Shown here in pieces: positions 6,473 to 14,082 of a stretch of 21,526 nt of DNA; position 1 is the first letter of the stretch; every line of letters starts with the position of its first letter. The stretch spans positions 1 through 21,526 of the forward strand of contig CAJTMC010000054.1 of the NCBI GenBank assembly GCA_910577115.1, given 5' to 3'. A model generated the notes under the pieces. It made no database searches. It saw only the letters and a program-made list of their open reading frames with translations, and had not been told where the DNA came from. Source of the stretch: an uncultured Lachnospiraceae bacterium (lineage in GTDB: Bacteria > Bacillota > Clostridia > Lachnospirales > Lachnospiraceae). The position numbers and the translations under genes were made by a program.

Positions 6473-7393
6473 CTACAATTTCCGTACCGGATTTCCATCA
6501 TACGCTGAATACGAAAGCGGATTTTTCCGGTACGCCGCAGGCGAAATGCCCAGCTTTGCGGTGAATTGCCGTATAAAGTAAGTATCGTACTTAAATCCGC
6601 AGCTTTCGGCAATTTCCTGTGTTTTCATATTCGTGTTCGACAAAAGCTCCTGTGCAATTTTCAGGCGGTAATTTAAAAGATATTCCATGCAGGTACATCC
6701 AAAATGTGCCTTAAATTTTTGATTTAATGATGTCCTGTTCAAATTCACAAGGCTGCATAAAGCGCCAAGCGACACTGCTTCGGCATAATGTCCATGTATG
6801 TACTGTGCACATATCGAGGCGGGATTGTGGCTGCCAAGCGCCGCAAAAAATCCGAGCTTGCGTTGGTCTGCATAAATATCGGAAATACAGCGGATTAGCT
6901 GACGCAGCATTCTTCGTATCCTGCAGGTCCAAAACCCGTCACTCTGCGAAAACGTTTCGGCGCCAATCATAAGCATTCGTTCATTGATGTGAAGATAGCT
7001 TAGCGGTGTCAGCGAAAAAATGCCCTGAAAATTGTCGTAGTGTTTTGTAAATATATAAAGGTTTTGGCGGTCATAAGCATACTGCGGTTCCAGTGCAACG
7101 GCGTCGTTCAGATTGTCAAAACAAAGACATGCCTTAATAAACCAGGGATCAAAATGAAACGACTTCGCGCTCAAATGGTCGGCGTGAATGCATTCGACCG
7201 TATCATACTGCGACAGACAGAGCACACAGGGCGAATGCAGCAGAAAGATTTGACCATTGATTTTTATCGTGGCATTTCCGCAAGTAACCAAAACAACAGA
7301 GCAGCGGTTCTTTTTTGGCAACGTTTCCAATGCGTCATAAAAATCAAATTCAATCGGTATCATACGGTCTTTGTGACGATCCTGCTGCGGCAT
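6473..7393 (-). CDS. AraC-family transcriptional regulator
   Basis: A 306-residue regulator. The N-terminal half looks like a cupin-type effector domain (about residues 15-110, with TCGNATIKINGQIF and strands around it). The C-terminal 100 residues hold the paired AraC helix-turn-helix motifs (LGALCSLVNLNRTSLNQKFK, then TQEIAESCGFKYDTYFIRQF, then GISPAAYRK). The start at 7393 is supported by AAAGGAAG about 8 bases upstream. The gene is divergent from the ABC exporter pair and separated from it by about 300 bp with repeated operator-like elements, so control of the exporter and of itself is the most likely role. The effector is unknown; a small peptide, antibiotic or siderophore would all fit such a pairing. 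Confidence 0.9.
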   Translation of the reverse strand: MPQQDRHKDRMIPIEFDFYDALETLPKKNRCSVVLVTCGNATIKINGQIFLLHSPCVLCLSQYDTVECIHADHLSAKSFHFDPWFIKACLCFDNLNDAVALEPQYAYDRQNLYIFTKHYDNFQGIFSLTPLSYLHINERMLMIGAETFSQSDGFWTCRIRRMLRQLIRCISDIYADQRKLGFFAALGSHNPASICAQYIHGHYAEAVSLGALCSLVNLNRTSLNQKFKAHFGCTCMEYLLNYRLKIAQELLSNTNMKTQEIAESCGFKYDTYFIRQFTAKLGISPAAYRKNPLSYSAYDGNPVRKL

Positions 7394-7540
7394 AAAAAAC
7401 ACTTCCTTTCTATCGTATATTTGTTTGGTGGAATGCAACAGCCTTGCTCCTTTTTCAAACTTCCTCTTCTTTCATATTATCTATTTGCTTGGTGATTATC
7501 GAATACTCCCGCCTGTTTGTTGTGAGAAAATTTACAGTCC

Positions 7541-7595
7541 TTTTCTATACAATTTGCAGCTTTTTGACAGAATAAATTGCAAAAAGTATAGAAAA
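7541..7595. repeat. 18-bp inverted repeat, probable operator
   Basis: The left arm 7541-7558 and right arm 7578-7595 are reverse complements at 16 of 18 positions (TGCAAAnnGTATAGAAAA), with a 19-bp centre. A third, direct-orientation copy lies at 7641-7658 with two differences, exactly 63 bp from the right arm, equal to six helical turns. All three lie in the shared upstream region of the AraC regulator and the exporter, so they are good candidates for binding sites of that regulator. Confidence 0.65.
7564..7592 (+). promoter_or_regulatory. Sigma-A-like promoter for the ABC exporter
   Basis: A perfect TTGACA (7564-7569) is followed after 17 bp by TATAGA (7587-7592), which lies inside the right arm of the dyad. 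The 5' leader would be about 100 bases. On the opposite strand the left arm offers the same TATAGA (7549-7544) at 17 bp from a weak TTCTGT (7572-7567), giving back-to-back promoters. Confidence 0.6.
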
Positions 7596-7640
7596 TACGT
7601 GTATATCTGCGATTGTTAAACCGTTTTATTCTTGTTAGAC

Positions 7641-7658
7641 TGTAAAAAGTATAGCAAA
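7641..7658 (+). promoter_or_regulatory. Third copy of the 18-bp operator-like motif
   Basis: TGTAAAAAGTATAGCAAA matches the right dyad arm at 16 of 18 bases and lies 43 bases before the exporter start, inside the predicted leader. A regulator bound here could block elongation or form a loop with the upstream dyad. Confidence 0.5.
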
Positions 7659-7701
7659 TAACAAGGGAATTGTAAACCGGAAAGGATATCAGGGTGATAA
7701 C

Positions 7702-9212
7702 ATGCAGCGACTAATCAATTATGTAAAACCATACCTATGGCAGCTTGCAGTCACCATAGCGGCAGGCATCGGGTGCTCCGCTGCAAACGTGTGGATTATC
7801 GACATTTTAAAGCAGGTCATCGACGCATCCATGAAAGGGGAATTTGCCGCCGCGCTGCCAAGTTTAAAGGCTGCCTGTATGTTCCGATTATCGTGATTGC
7901 GTTCGCAGTGTATTTGTTTTCCCTGCACCCTTTGCTTGCGGCGGTATGTCTTGGTCCGCTGCTGGTTATGGTGCCGCTGAGTATCCGGCTTTTAAAGCCT
8001 GTCAAAATGGCGCAGTCAGTATATGTAAAACAATTAGGACTGACAAACAACCACATTCAGGCAGCCTTTGACGGAGCGGACGTCATAAAGACCTACAATC
8101 TGCAAAAGAAGATTCAGGACAAATATGCTGCCGCCTTAAAAGAAACCTTCGATCTTTCCAACCGAAATGATCTGCGTCAGTACAACATCGAGCCGCTTAC
8201 CTGTCTGATACGGGAGGCGCCGAGAGCCGTTGCGCTGTGTCTTGGCGGATATTTGGCATTCAAAGGGAACGTGACATTAGGCATATTGACTGCGTTTATC
8301 AGTGGCATTGAAAAAATAAACGAACCGCTCGTGGGGGCATACCAGTTGGTTGTCAGAACGCAAATGGCGATGATTTCTGTCAGGCGGGTATTTGAAATCA
8401 TGGATTTGCCTGTAGAAGATATGGGCGGTAAACAGGTGGAAATAAGAGAAAATAATAAACATATGTTTGCATTTCGCGACGTGTCATTTGCTTATTCGGG
8501 ACAGGCGGCGCAGGAAAAAAACGTTTTGACGCATTTGGATTTGACGGTTGAAAAGGGAAAGCACATCGCGCTTGTCGGAAAGAGCGGGTGCGGGAAAAGT
8601 ACGGTCATGAAATTAATGTGCAGGCAGTATGAGGCCTGTGACGGGGAACTCTTATTTTGCGAAAAAAAATTTTCGGAGCTTAATCCGCAATCCGTCAGGG
8701 GAGCGCTGGCGCTCATTTCACAGGATAGTACTGTTTTTCCGATGAGTGTATTGGATAATATCCGCATCGGGAAACCTGACGCGCGGCGGGAGGAGATTGT
8801 GGACGCTGCAAAAAAGGCAGGGTGTGATGATTTTATCAAAACGCTGCCCAACGGATATGATACACTGCTTGAAGAAAAGGGAAGTAATTTGTCGGGCGGT
8901 CAAAGGCAGCGGCTTTGTATTGCGCGGGCGATTTTAAAGGACGCACCTGTGCTTTTGCTGGACGAGCCGACTTCTGCTTTGGACAAGGAAACGGAAACAC
9001 ATATCTCTGAGACGCTGAAACGCGTTTCGCAGGGTAAGACGGTTGTCACCGTAGCGCACCGCCTTACAACCATTACGGATTATGATGAAATCATTGTGCT
9101 TGACGAGGGGCGCATTGTGGAGCGCGGGACACAGCGGGAGCTTATGGAAACGGGCGGAATGTATTGCAGCATGTATCGTAATTATATAGCGTCAGGAGGT
9201 GCAGGTCAGTGA
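7702..9212 (+). pseudogene. ABC exporter subunit A with internal deletion and frameshift
   Basis: The first half-transporter of a heterodimeric ABC exporter. From the ATG at 7702, with AGGGTG before it, the frame encodes the first transmembrane helix and stops at about 7896. From about 7870 the next frame continues with a later transmembrane helix (VPIIVIAFAVYLF) and a complete nucleotide-binding domain: Walker A GKSGCGKST, Q-loop ISQDST, signature LSGGQRQR, Walker B LLLDEPTSALD and the H-loop in VAHR. Alignment by eye with subunit B shows that about 85 residues (second helix, first intracellular loop and third helix) are missing at 7866-7880. The deletion is not a multiple of three, so no functional product is expected, although the ATPase half remains open. 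Confidence 0.85.
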
Positions 9213-10843
9213 GGGAGTTAAAAAGATATCTTTCGTATATCGGCAAATACAAGGTTCCGTATTGGAGCATTTTTATCGGAACGCTTGTCACTTCCGTAAT
9301 GCTGACTTTAATCTATCCCTATATGAATAAACTAATGTTTAATGCATTGGAATACGGGGATAAGGACTTATGGAAACGGGCGGCGGCATTGTGTATTGTA
9401 CTGGTTGTGCTCAACTGTCTGGCGCCATACAGACGGTATTTTCAGATTCGGGTTGTGCGCAGAATCGTATTTGACATCAAGCTTGGGCTCTTTGAAAAGC
9501 TGATGAAGCTGGACATGGAGTACTATGAAAGCCACCATAGCGGGGAGGCGCTGAAAACCTTGAACTGGGACGCCAATTCGCTGAAGGATTCTTATTTCTC
9601 CCACATTTACTGGGTTGTCGGCAGACTGGTAAACGGCGTGACTTCAATGCTTGCGATGCTTGTGTACAGCCCTTTGCTGGCACTGGTGTCGATAGGCTTT
9701 TGCATGGTGACGGTGTCTGTTTCCGTTCAGATTAACCGGCAGATAAAACGAATGGACAAGGATATTCAGGAGAAAACGGCACAGCTTACGGCGCGCCTGA
9801 GTGATATTTTGTCAGGCTTTCCAACACTGAAAATGTTTCGCGGCGCGTTGATTGTCCTTGATTTTTTCCAAAGTGAGAATTTAGCGGTGGCGGGCGAGGA
9901 AAAGCAGCGGGTGAACAAGCTGGCGGCGCTTGAAATGGTATCGTTTTTCTTAGGGATATTGGCAAGCTTTGGGACCATCGGCGCAGGTGCATTTTTGGCA
10001 GCGCGCGGCAGGCTTGATTATGGAACGGTTATGGCGATTGTGTCTCTTCAAATGGGCGTCAGCGCTATGGTACAAGGCTTTGGCTCTGCGCTTGCAACGT
10101 TTTCGTCGTCCTTAGTGAAAGGCAGCAGGGTGTTTGATTTTCTTGAACTGGAGTGTGAGGAATCGGAGAATCAGGGCTTTGTGGAGCCGCAAACGGACTG
10201 TGCGCCTCTTATGGTGGAGCATTTGGCGTTTTCTTATCATGAAGGAACAAATGTTCTTGATGATTTTTCCATTGTGGTCAGGGAGAATGAGAAGATTATG
10301 ATTATGGGAGAATCGGGGTGTGGAAAGAGCACGCTGCTGAAGCTTTTGCTGCGTTTTTACCGGCAGACTTCGGGAACAATAAAATTGTATGGGCGTGACA
10401 TTGGGGATTATCCGGTTTGGCAGCTGCGGCAGTTGATTACGTATATTCCGCAGAATAGTTATCTGTTTGAGGGCAGTGTTTGGAAGAATATTGCTTTTGG
10501 ATATGGCGGTGCGGGGCAGGTGAGCGACGCACAAATCAGGAGGGCGGCAAAATCTGCGTATGCAGAGGAATTTATTCAAATGCTGCCGCAGGGATATGAC
10601 ACGCTTTTGACGGCAGGCGGCAGTAATCTCTCGGGCGGACAGCGGCAGCGCATCGCTATTGCAAGGGCATTTCTGCGGGACGCCCCCATTCTTCTTATGG
10701 ATGAACCGTCCTCTGCATTGGACGCCCAAAGCGAGAAAAAAATCCAACAGGCGCTGGAAGAGCTGGCGCGTTGGAAGGTTGTAATTATGGTGACGCACAG
10801 GGCTGGGGCGTTTGCGGCGTTTGACAGGGTGGTGCGGCTGTAG
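9209..10843 (+). CDS. ABC exporter subunit B (fused permease-ATPase)
   Basis: A 544-residue half-transporter: six-helix exporter permease (residues about 15-310) followed by an ATP-binding domain. Motifs: Walker A GESGCGKST, Q-loop IPQNSYLFEG, signature LSGGQRQR, Walker B ILLMDEPSSALD and the H-loop in VTHR. Translation starts at a GTG that overlaps the subunit A stop (GTGA), with AGGAGG 9 bases before it, so the two are translationally coupled. The protein ends at FDRVVRL, some 20-40 residues earlier than most exporters, and recombinase debris begins about 25 bases later, so the C-terminus may have been clipped. With subunit A broken, the pair is probably inactive unless B can homodimerise. 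The substrate is unknown. Confidence 0.88.
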   Translation: MRELKRYLSYIGKYKVPYWSIFIGTLVTSVMLTLIYPYMNKLMFNALEYGDKDLWKRAAALCIVLVVLNCLAPYRRYFQIRVVRRIVFDIKLGLFEKLMKLDMEYYESHHSGEALKTLNWDANSLKDSYFSHIYWVVGRLVNGVTSMLAMLVYSPLLALVSIGFCMVTVSVSVQINRQIKRMDKDIQEKTAQLTARLSDILSGFPTLKMFRGALIVLDFFQSENLAVAGEEKQRVNKLAALEMVSFFLGILASFGTIGAGAFLAARGRLDYGTVMAIVSLQMGVSAMVQGFGSALATFSSSLVKGSRVFDFLELECEESENQGFVEPQTDCAPLMVEHLAFSYHEGTNVLDDFSIVVRENEKIMIMGESGCGKSTLLKLLLRFYRQTSGTIKLYGRDIGDYPVWQLRQLITYIPQNSYLFEGSVWKNIAFGYGGAGQVSDAQIRRAAKSAYAEEFIQMLPQGYDTLLTAGGSNLSGGQRQRIAIARAFLRDAPILLMDEPSSALDAQSEKKIQQALEELARWKVVIMVTHRAGAFAAFDRVVRL

Positions 10844-10867
10844 GGGGGATTGCAGGGGATGAACCGT

Positions 10868-11081
10868 ATAGCTTTTGTATTTTGCACAGCGGTAATGGTC
10901 TTGTGATCCGTTGCAATTCTTACAAGCAGCAAAATGTAATTTATTTTCACAATCTGCACAGTATACCAAGCCGGAAAACAAGCCCAGTCTGCCTGCAGTT
11001 GTTCATACGCTTCAAAATAAACAGGTTCAGGTGGGATAAAATCAACTTTCCGGCTTCAATCTCTGCAATCATGCGGTTAAA
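10868..11081 (-). pseudogene. Serine recombinase debris
   Basis: Minus-strand sequence at about 10868-10980 encodes FSGLVYCADCENKLHF followed by HYRCAKYKS, which matches the zinc beta-ribbon domain (PF13408) of large serine recombinases, with CxxC and a further Cys. About 65 bases upstream, 11046-11081 encodes FNRMIAEIEAGK, the helix of the recombinase catalytic domain normally some 250-300 residues earlier. The pieces are in different frames and most of the gene is gone. The two domain-specific matches in the same orientation and order support a decayed recombinase of a Tn4451-like or phage-like element. Evidence is motif recognition only. Confidence 0.5.
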
Positions 11082-11132
11082 ATTAAATAAATATTTTACA
11101 AAAGAAAAACATCATATTTGACTGAAATGAAG

Positions 11133-11172
11133 CAGGAAAACAACGGATTTCCGAATTGTTTCCCTGTTTTTT
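11133..11172 (+). terminator. Rho-independent terminator, plus strand
   Basis: CAGGAAAACAA (11133-11143) pairs with TTGTTTCCCTG (11155-11165) with one mismatch, enclosing an inner CGGA-TT-TCCG stem, and is followed by six T. It would end transcription arriving from the exporter operon and insulate the minus-strand collagen cluster. Confidence 0.75.
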
Positions 11173-11255
11173 CTGAATTTATGCAGTTACAAGATGCCTG
11201 TGTATATCAGGAACAATTTTATATAGACGGATTGCTTCTGATATTATTTTTGATA

Positions 11256-12842
11256 TTAATTGATGCTTAAACCAGCGCTTGCGTAACCTGCAACGGTATT
11301 CACAAGAGTCAGTCCGCTTGCCGTTGCTGAAAATACCAGCATCAGTCGGGTTTGAGCCGTTACCGGAATATTGAGTCCTGTAAGTGAGCCGTTTAATAAT
11401 GTTCCAATTGATATAACTCCGGAAAGTGAAGGTGTCAGATTGATCAATGTTCCGGCAATCGGAGAGAATACATTGTTCGGCGTTGCGGACTGATAGATTT
11501 GCGCTCTTACTGCGACAGTGGAACCTATTAAGGACAGTGCCACTGTTGTACTGAAAAATGCGCTAAATGAGGTAATTATACCGGCACGGGGAACTTGGAA
11601 TGCAAAGTTCGAAAGCGTTCCGCTGGCATTTGTAATGTCGATTGTGGTACCTAGCAGTGTAAGTCCTTGTGCACTACTTCCAAATCCAACGAAAGCAGGA
11701 AGTCCCGCAAGCCCACCGACGATTGTCGTCAAGGCAACCGGAGTTCCTGATGCAAACGGAATAATAGCGCCTGTGCCGGCAACACCGGTAGGTCCCGTAG
11801 CGCCTGTAGCACCGTCTGCACCCGTAGCACCCGTAGCACCAGTAGGTCCTGTAACGCCGTCCGCACCTGTGGCACCCGTAGCACCAGTAGGTCCTGTAAC
11901 GCCGTCTGCACCCGTAGCACCAGTAGCACCGGTAGGTCCCGTAACGCCGTCCGCACCCGTAGCACCCGTGGCACCCGTAGGTCCCGTAACGCCGTCTGCG
12001 CCTGTAGCACCTGTAGCACCTGTAGCACCTGTGGCACCGGTAGGTCCTGTAACGCCGTCCGCACCCGTGGCACCCGTAGCGCCCGTAGGTCCTGTAATAC
12101 CATCCGCGCCCGTGGCACCCGTGGCACCCGTAGCACCGGTAGGTCCTGTAACGCCGTCCGCACCCGTAGCACCGGTAGGTCCTGTAACGCCGTCCGCACC
12201 CGTAGCACCCGTGGGTCCGGTCGGTCCGGTCACACCGTCATCTCCCGGACATCCCTTCGGTCCTTGTGGCCCGATTGGTCCGGCGACACCTTGAATACCT
12301 TGTGCACCGGTAGGCCCTTGTGGTCCCATTGATCCCGTGGGTCCGGTAGGCCCGGTAGGTCCCGGAATGCCTCTTGGTCCCTGCGGCCCGATATCGCCCT
12401 GAGGTCCTACAGGCCCAATTGGTCCGACAGGTCCTGCCGGACCTTGCGGCCCGATATCACCTTTCGGTCCTTCGCAGCCCGGATCGCCTTTCGGCCCAAT
12501 ATCGCCGCGAACACCTTGGACACCCTGAATACCTTGCGGACCCGCGTAACCCCTTGGCCCTGCCGGACCTCTTGGCCCTGTGTTTCCGGTCGGTCCTACA
12601 GGCCCGGTATTTCCTCTGGGTCCTCTTGCGCCGGGAGCGCCGGGAATACCCTGTGCCCCCTGAGGTCCCTGATCGCCTCTGTCGCCCTTTGGCCCCGGAC
12701 ATCCTTGGTCACCCTTGACACCCTGAGGTCCCATTGGCCCTTGATCGCCCTTTGGTCCCGCCGGACCGCGTTCGCAGCAGGGATGATAGCACGAACTATC
12801 GCACTGGTTAGAAGAGCAGTTACATGAATGATTTTGATTCAT
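11256..12842 (-). CDS. Large collagen-like spore-surface protein with BclB-type C-terminal domain
   Basis: A 528-residue protein in three parts. A cysteine-rich head of 25 residues (MNQNHSCNCSSNQCDSSC) is followed by about 110 uninterrupted Gly-X-Y triplets. The first half of these is varied (GPKGDQ, GPRGNT) and the second is dominated by GPTGAT, GADGVT and GAT, rich in Thr for O-glycosylation. The C-terminal globular domain of about 169 residues (starting IIPFASGTPVALTTIVGG, ending NTVAGYASAGLSIN) is like the exosporium BclB-type domain. Such proteins trimerise and form filaments on the spore surface. No Sec signal or sortase motif is present, consistent with assembly from the mother cell. 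The start at 12842 follows AAAGGA. A glycosyltransferase and a second collagen-like gene lie directly upstream. Confidence 0.9.
   Translation of the reverse strand: MNQNHSCNCSSNQCDSSCYHPCCERGPAGPKGDQGPMGPQGVKGDQGCPGPKGDRGDQGPQGAQGIPGAPGARGPRGNTGPVGPTGNTGPRGPAGPRGYAGPQGIQGVQGVRGDIGPKGDPGCEGPKGDIGPQGPAGPVGPIGPVGPQGDIGPQGPRGIPGPTGPTGPTGSMGPQGPTGAQGIQGVAGPIGPQGPKGCPGDDGVTGPTGPTGATGADGVTGPTGATGADGVTGPTGATGATGATGADGITGPTGATGATGADGVTGPTGATGATGATGATGADGVTGPTGATGATGADGVTGPTGATGATGADGVTGPTGATGATGADGVTGPTGATGATGADGATGATGPTGVAGTGAIIPFASGTPVALTTIVGGLAGLPAFVGFGSSAQGLTLLGTTIDITNASGTLSNFAFQVPRAGIITSFSAFFSTTVALSLIGSTVAVRAQIYQSATPNNVFSPIAGTLINLTPSLSGVISIGTLLNGSLTGLNIPVTAQTRLMLVFSATASGLTLVNTVAGYASAGLSIN
11783..12235. 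repeat. Tandem DNA repeats in the collagen region
   Basis: This part of the large collagen gene is built from reiterated 9-bp units (coding GAT, GPT, GVT, GAD) arranged in larger 36-45 bp blocks that begin with the GADGVTGPTGAT coding pattern. At least nine block copies differ mainly in third codon positions. All units are multiples of 9, so length changes by slippage or recombination keep the frame. Confidence 0.85.
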
Positions 12843-12881
12843 ATCAAACACATCCTTTATTGTATTTTTCAGATACCCGGC

Positions 12882-12899
12882 TGACATGTCAAAACATGT
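12882..12899. repeat. ACATGT-containing palindrome in collagen gene leader
   Basis: TGACATGTCA (12882-12891) is a perfect 10-bp palindrome, followed by a second ACATGT at 12894-12899 and a related TGACACATC. It lies between the predicted sigma-K promoter and the start codon, inside the mRNA leader. Function unknown. Confidence 0.35.
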
Positions 12900-12934
12900 C
12901 GATTGACACATCAAAAATGTATCTGTTTCTACAA

Positions 12935-12961
12935 TAATTTATGTCCTTTTTAAAAATTTGT
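12935..12961 (-). promoter_or_regulatory. Sigma-K-like promoter of the large collagen gene
   Basis: On the minus strand AC (12961-12960), a 16-base gap and CATAAATTA (12943-12935) fit the sigma-K consensus AC-N16/17-CATAnnnTA at every fixed position. It lies about 93 bases upstream of the start codon, between the glycosyltransferase stop and the collagen start. It predicts late mother-cell expression during sporulation. Confidence 0.55.
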
Positions 12962-12980
12962 TCCTTTTTGTCGAAGTCTG

Positions 12981-14057
12981 TCAGAGAGTTTTAATGTTTT
13001 CAAAATACTGTTTATTATAAAGATACGCTTTGGAATAAGGTTTGCAGGCTCCGGCTCTTTCATTGTATTCTTCCGCCTTTTGCTTATTCCCCATTTTGTC
13101 ATAGCATACACATAACTGTAAAAGAGGAATATAATCATAGCAATCTGAAAGAACAAATCCGCCAGAATATTCATTTTTAGGTCTGTTTAGGGCCGTTTCA
13201 TACCAATAAACAGCATTATGATAGTTCCCCTGTTCCAAAAAATATTTCCCGATCTCACAACACAACTCCGCTCTTGGCAAATCAAAGCTCATACTGCGCA
13301 AAAGTGTTGCCAGTCCGGATTGCTCCTGTCCCAGCCCGAAATAACAGTTGGCGCAAATAGAACATGCCTCTATTTTATTTTCGACCCAGCCTTCCGGCGC
13401 AAGCAGAAACTGTTCTAATACGGAAATGGCTTCTTCATATTGCTTGTGATAGTATAATTCCCGCCCATAATAATATTGCTGCCGCGGTTCCAGTGTCTTT
13501 TGGTCTGCAAGCAACTTCTGATATATTTTTAAATTCCGGTCAGGATTTCCTGCATTTAATTTTTTGTGGCTGATTGCAATATCGGAATAAATGACCTTAC
13601 CGCTTGGCGGAATAACTTCATGGACGGCGCCAAGCCAGCGGTAATCGGGGCAGTTCCGAATCCACCGTTCCCGAAAATAGGAAAAGGAGGGCGTGCCGGC
13701 CTCATCAAAAGCAGTATGATATTTCATCATTACCATATCGGTATCCGGCGACAGCGATTGTTTTAACTGCAAAAATTTGTCTTGCTGCGTTTCTTCCAAA
13801 ATATCATCGGCGTCCATCCACATGCAGTAATCCATAGATGCTTTGGAAAAGGAATAGTTTCTGGCATCGGAAAAATCATCTATCCACGAATGCGAATAAA
13901 TGTTCGATGTGTAATTAGACACAATTTCTACCGTTTTGTCTGTGGAACCTGTATCTACAATAACAATTTCATCTACAAGTTTTGCGACACTGTCAAGGCA
14001 GCGTGCAATATGCATTTCTTCATTTTTGACGATCATACAAAGACTGATTGTTGGCAT
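12981..14057 (-). CDS. GT2 glycosyltransferase with TPR-like C-terminal region
   Basis: A 358-residue cytoplasmic glycosyltransferase. The N-terminal domain of about 200 residues has the GT-A fold features of family 2: LCMIVKNEE at the N-terminus, the nucleotide-binding VDTGSTDKT, and WMDADDI, a DxD-type metal site. The C-terminal part (about 215-345) is helical with TPR-like repeats (YYYGRELYYHKQYEEAIS and GNYHNAVYWYETALNRP), an arrangement used to hold protein substrates. AAGGAG precedes the start by about 9 bases, and the gene begins 25 bases after the small collagen-like gene stop, so the two are cotranscribed. The natural inference is that it glycosylates Thr-rich collagen repeats of the neighbouring spore proteins. 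The sugar donor cannot be read from sequence. Confidence 0.87.
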   Translation of the reverse strand: MPTISLCMIVKNEEMHIARCLDSVAKLVDEIVIVDTGSTDKTVEIVSNYTSNIYSHSWIDDFSDARNYSFSKASMDYCMWMDADDILEETQQDKFLQLKQSLSPDTDMVMMKYHTAFDEAGTPSFSYFRERWIRNCPDYRWLGAVHEVIPPSGKVIYSDIAISHKKLNAGNPDRNLKIYQKLLADQKTLEPRQQYYYGRELYYHKQYEEAISVLEQFLLAPEGWVENKIEACSICANCYFGLGQEQSGLATLLRSMSFDLPRAELCCEIGKYFLEQGNYHNAVYWYETALNRPKNEYSGGFVLSDCYDYIPLLQLCVCYDKMGNKQKAEEYNERAGACKPYSKAYLYNKQYFENIKTL

Positions 14058-14082
14058 ATTCGTTTACTCCTTCTTCTTTGTG

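Noticed and set aside
6711..6972. Frames overlapping the AraC gene on both strands
   Set aside because: Shadows of the AraC coding sequence without initiation signals.
10112..10981. 289-residue minus-strand frame opposite the exporter ATPase
   Set aside because: Only the first about 37 residues (zinc-ribbon debris) are meaningful; the rest is the antisense shadow of subunit B.
11783..12235. Possible CRISPR array
   Set aside because: The repeats are contiguous 9-bp coding units without unique spacers of constant length.
11518..12294. Long plus-strand frame rich in Val-Ala-Pro
   Set aside because: It is the exact antisense shadow of the collagen repeats; GC-rich 9-bp units keep several frames open. 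No ribosome site and low-complexity product.
12457..12702. Arg-rich frame inside the collagen gene
   Set aside because: Alternative frame of Gly-X-Y codons; low complexity.
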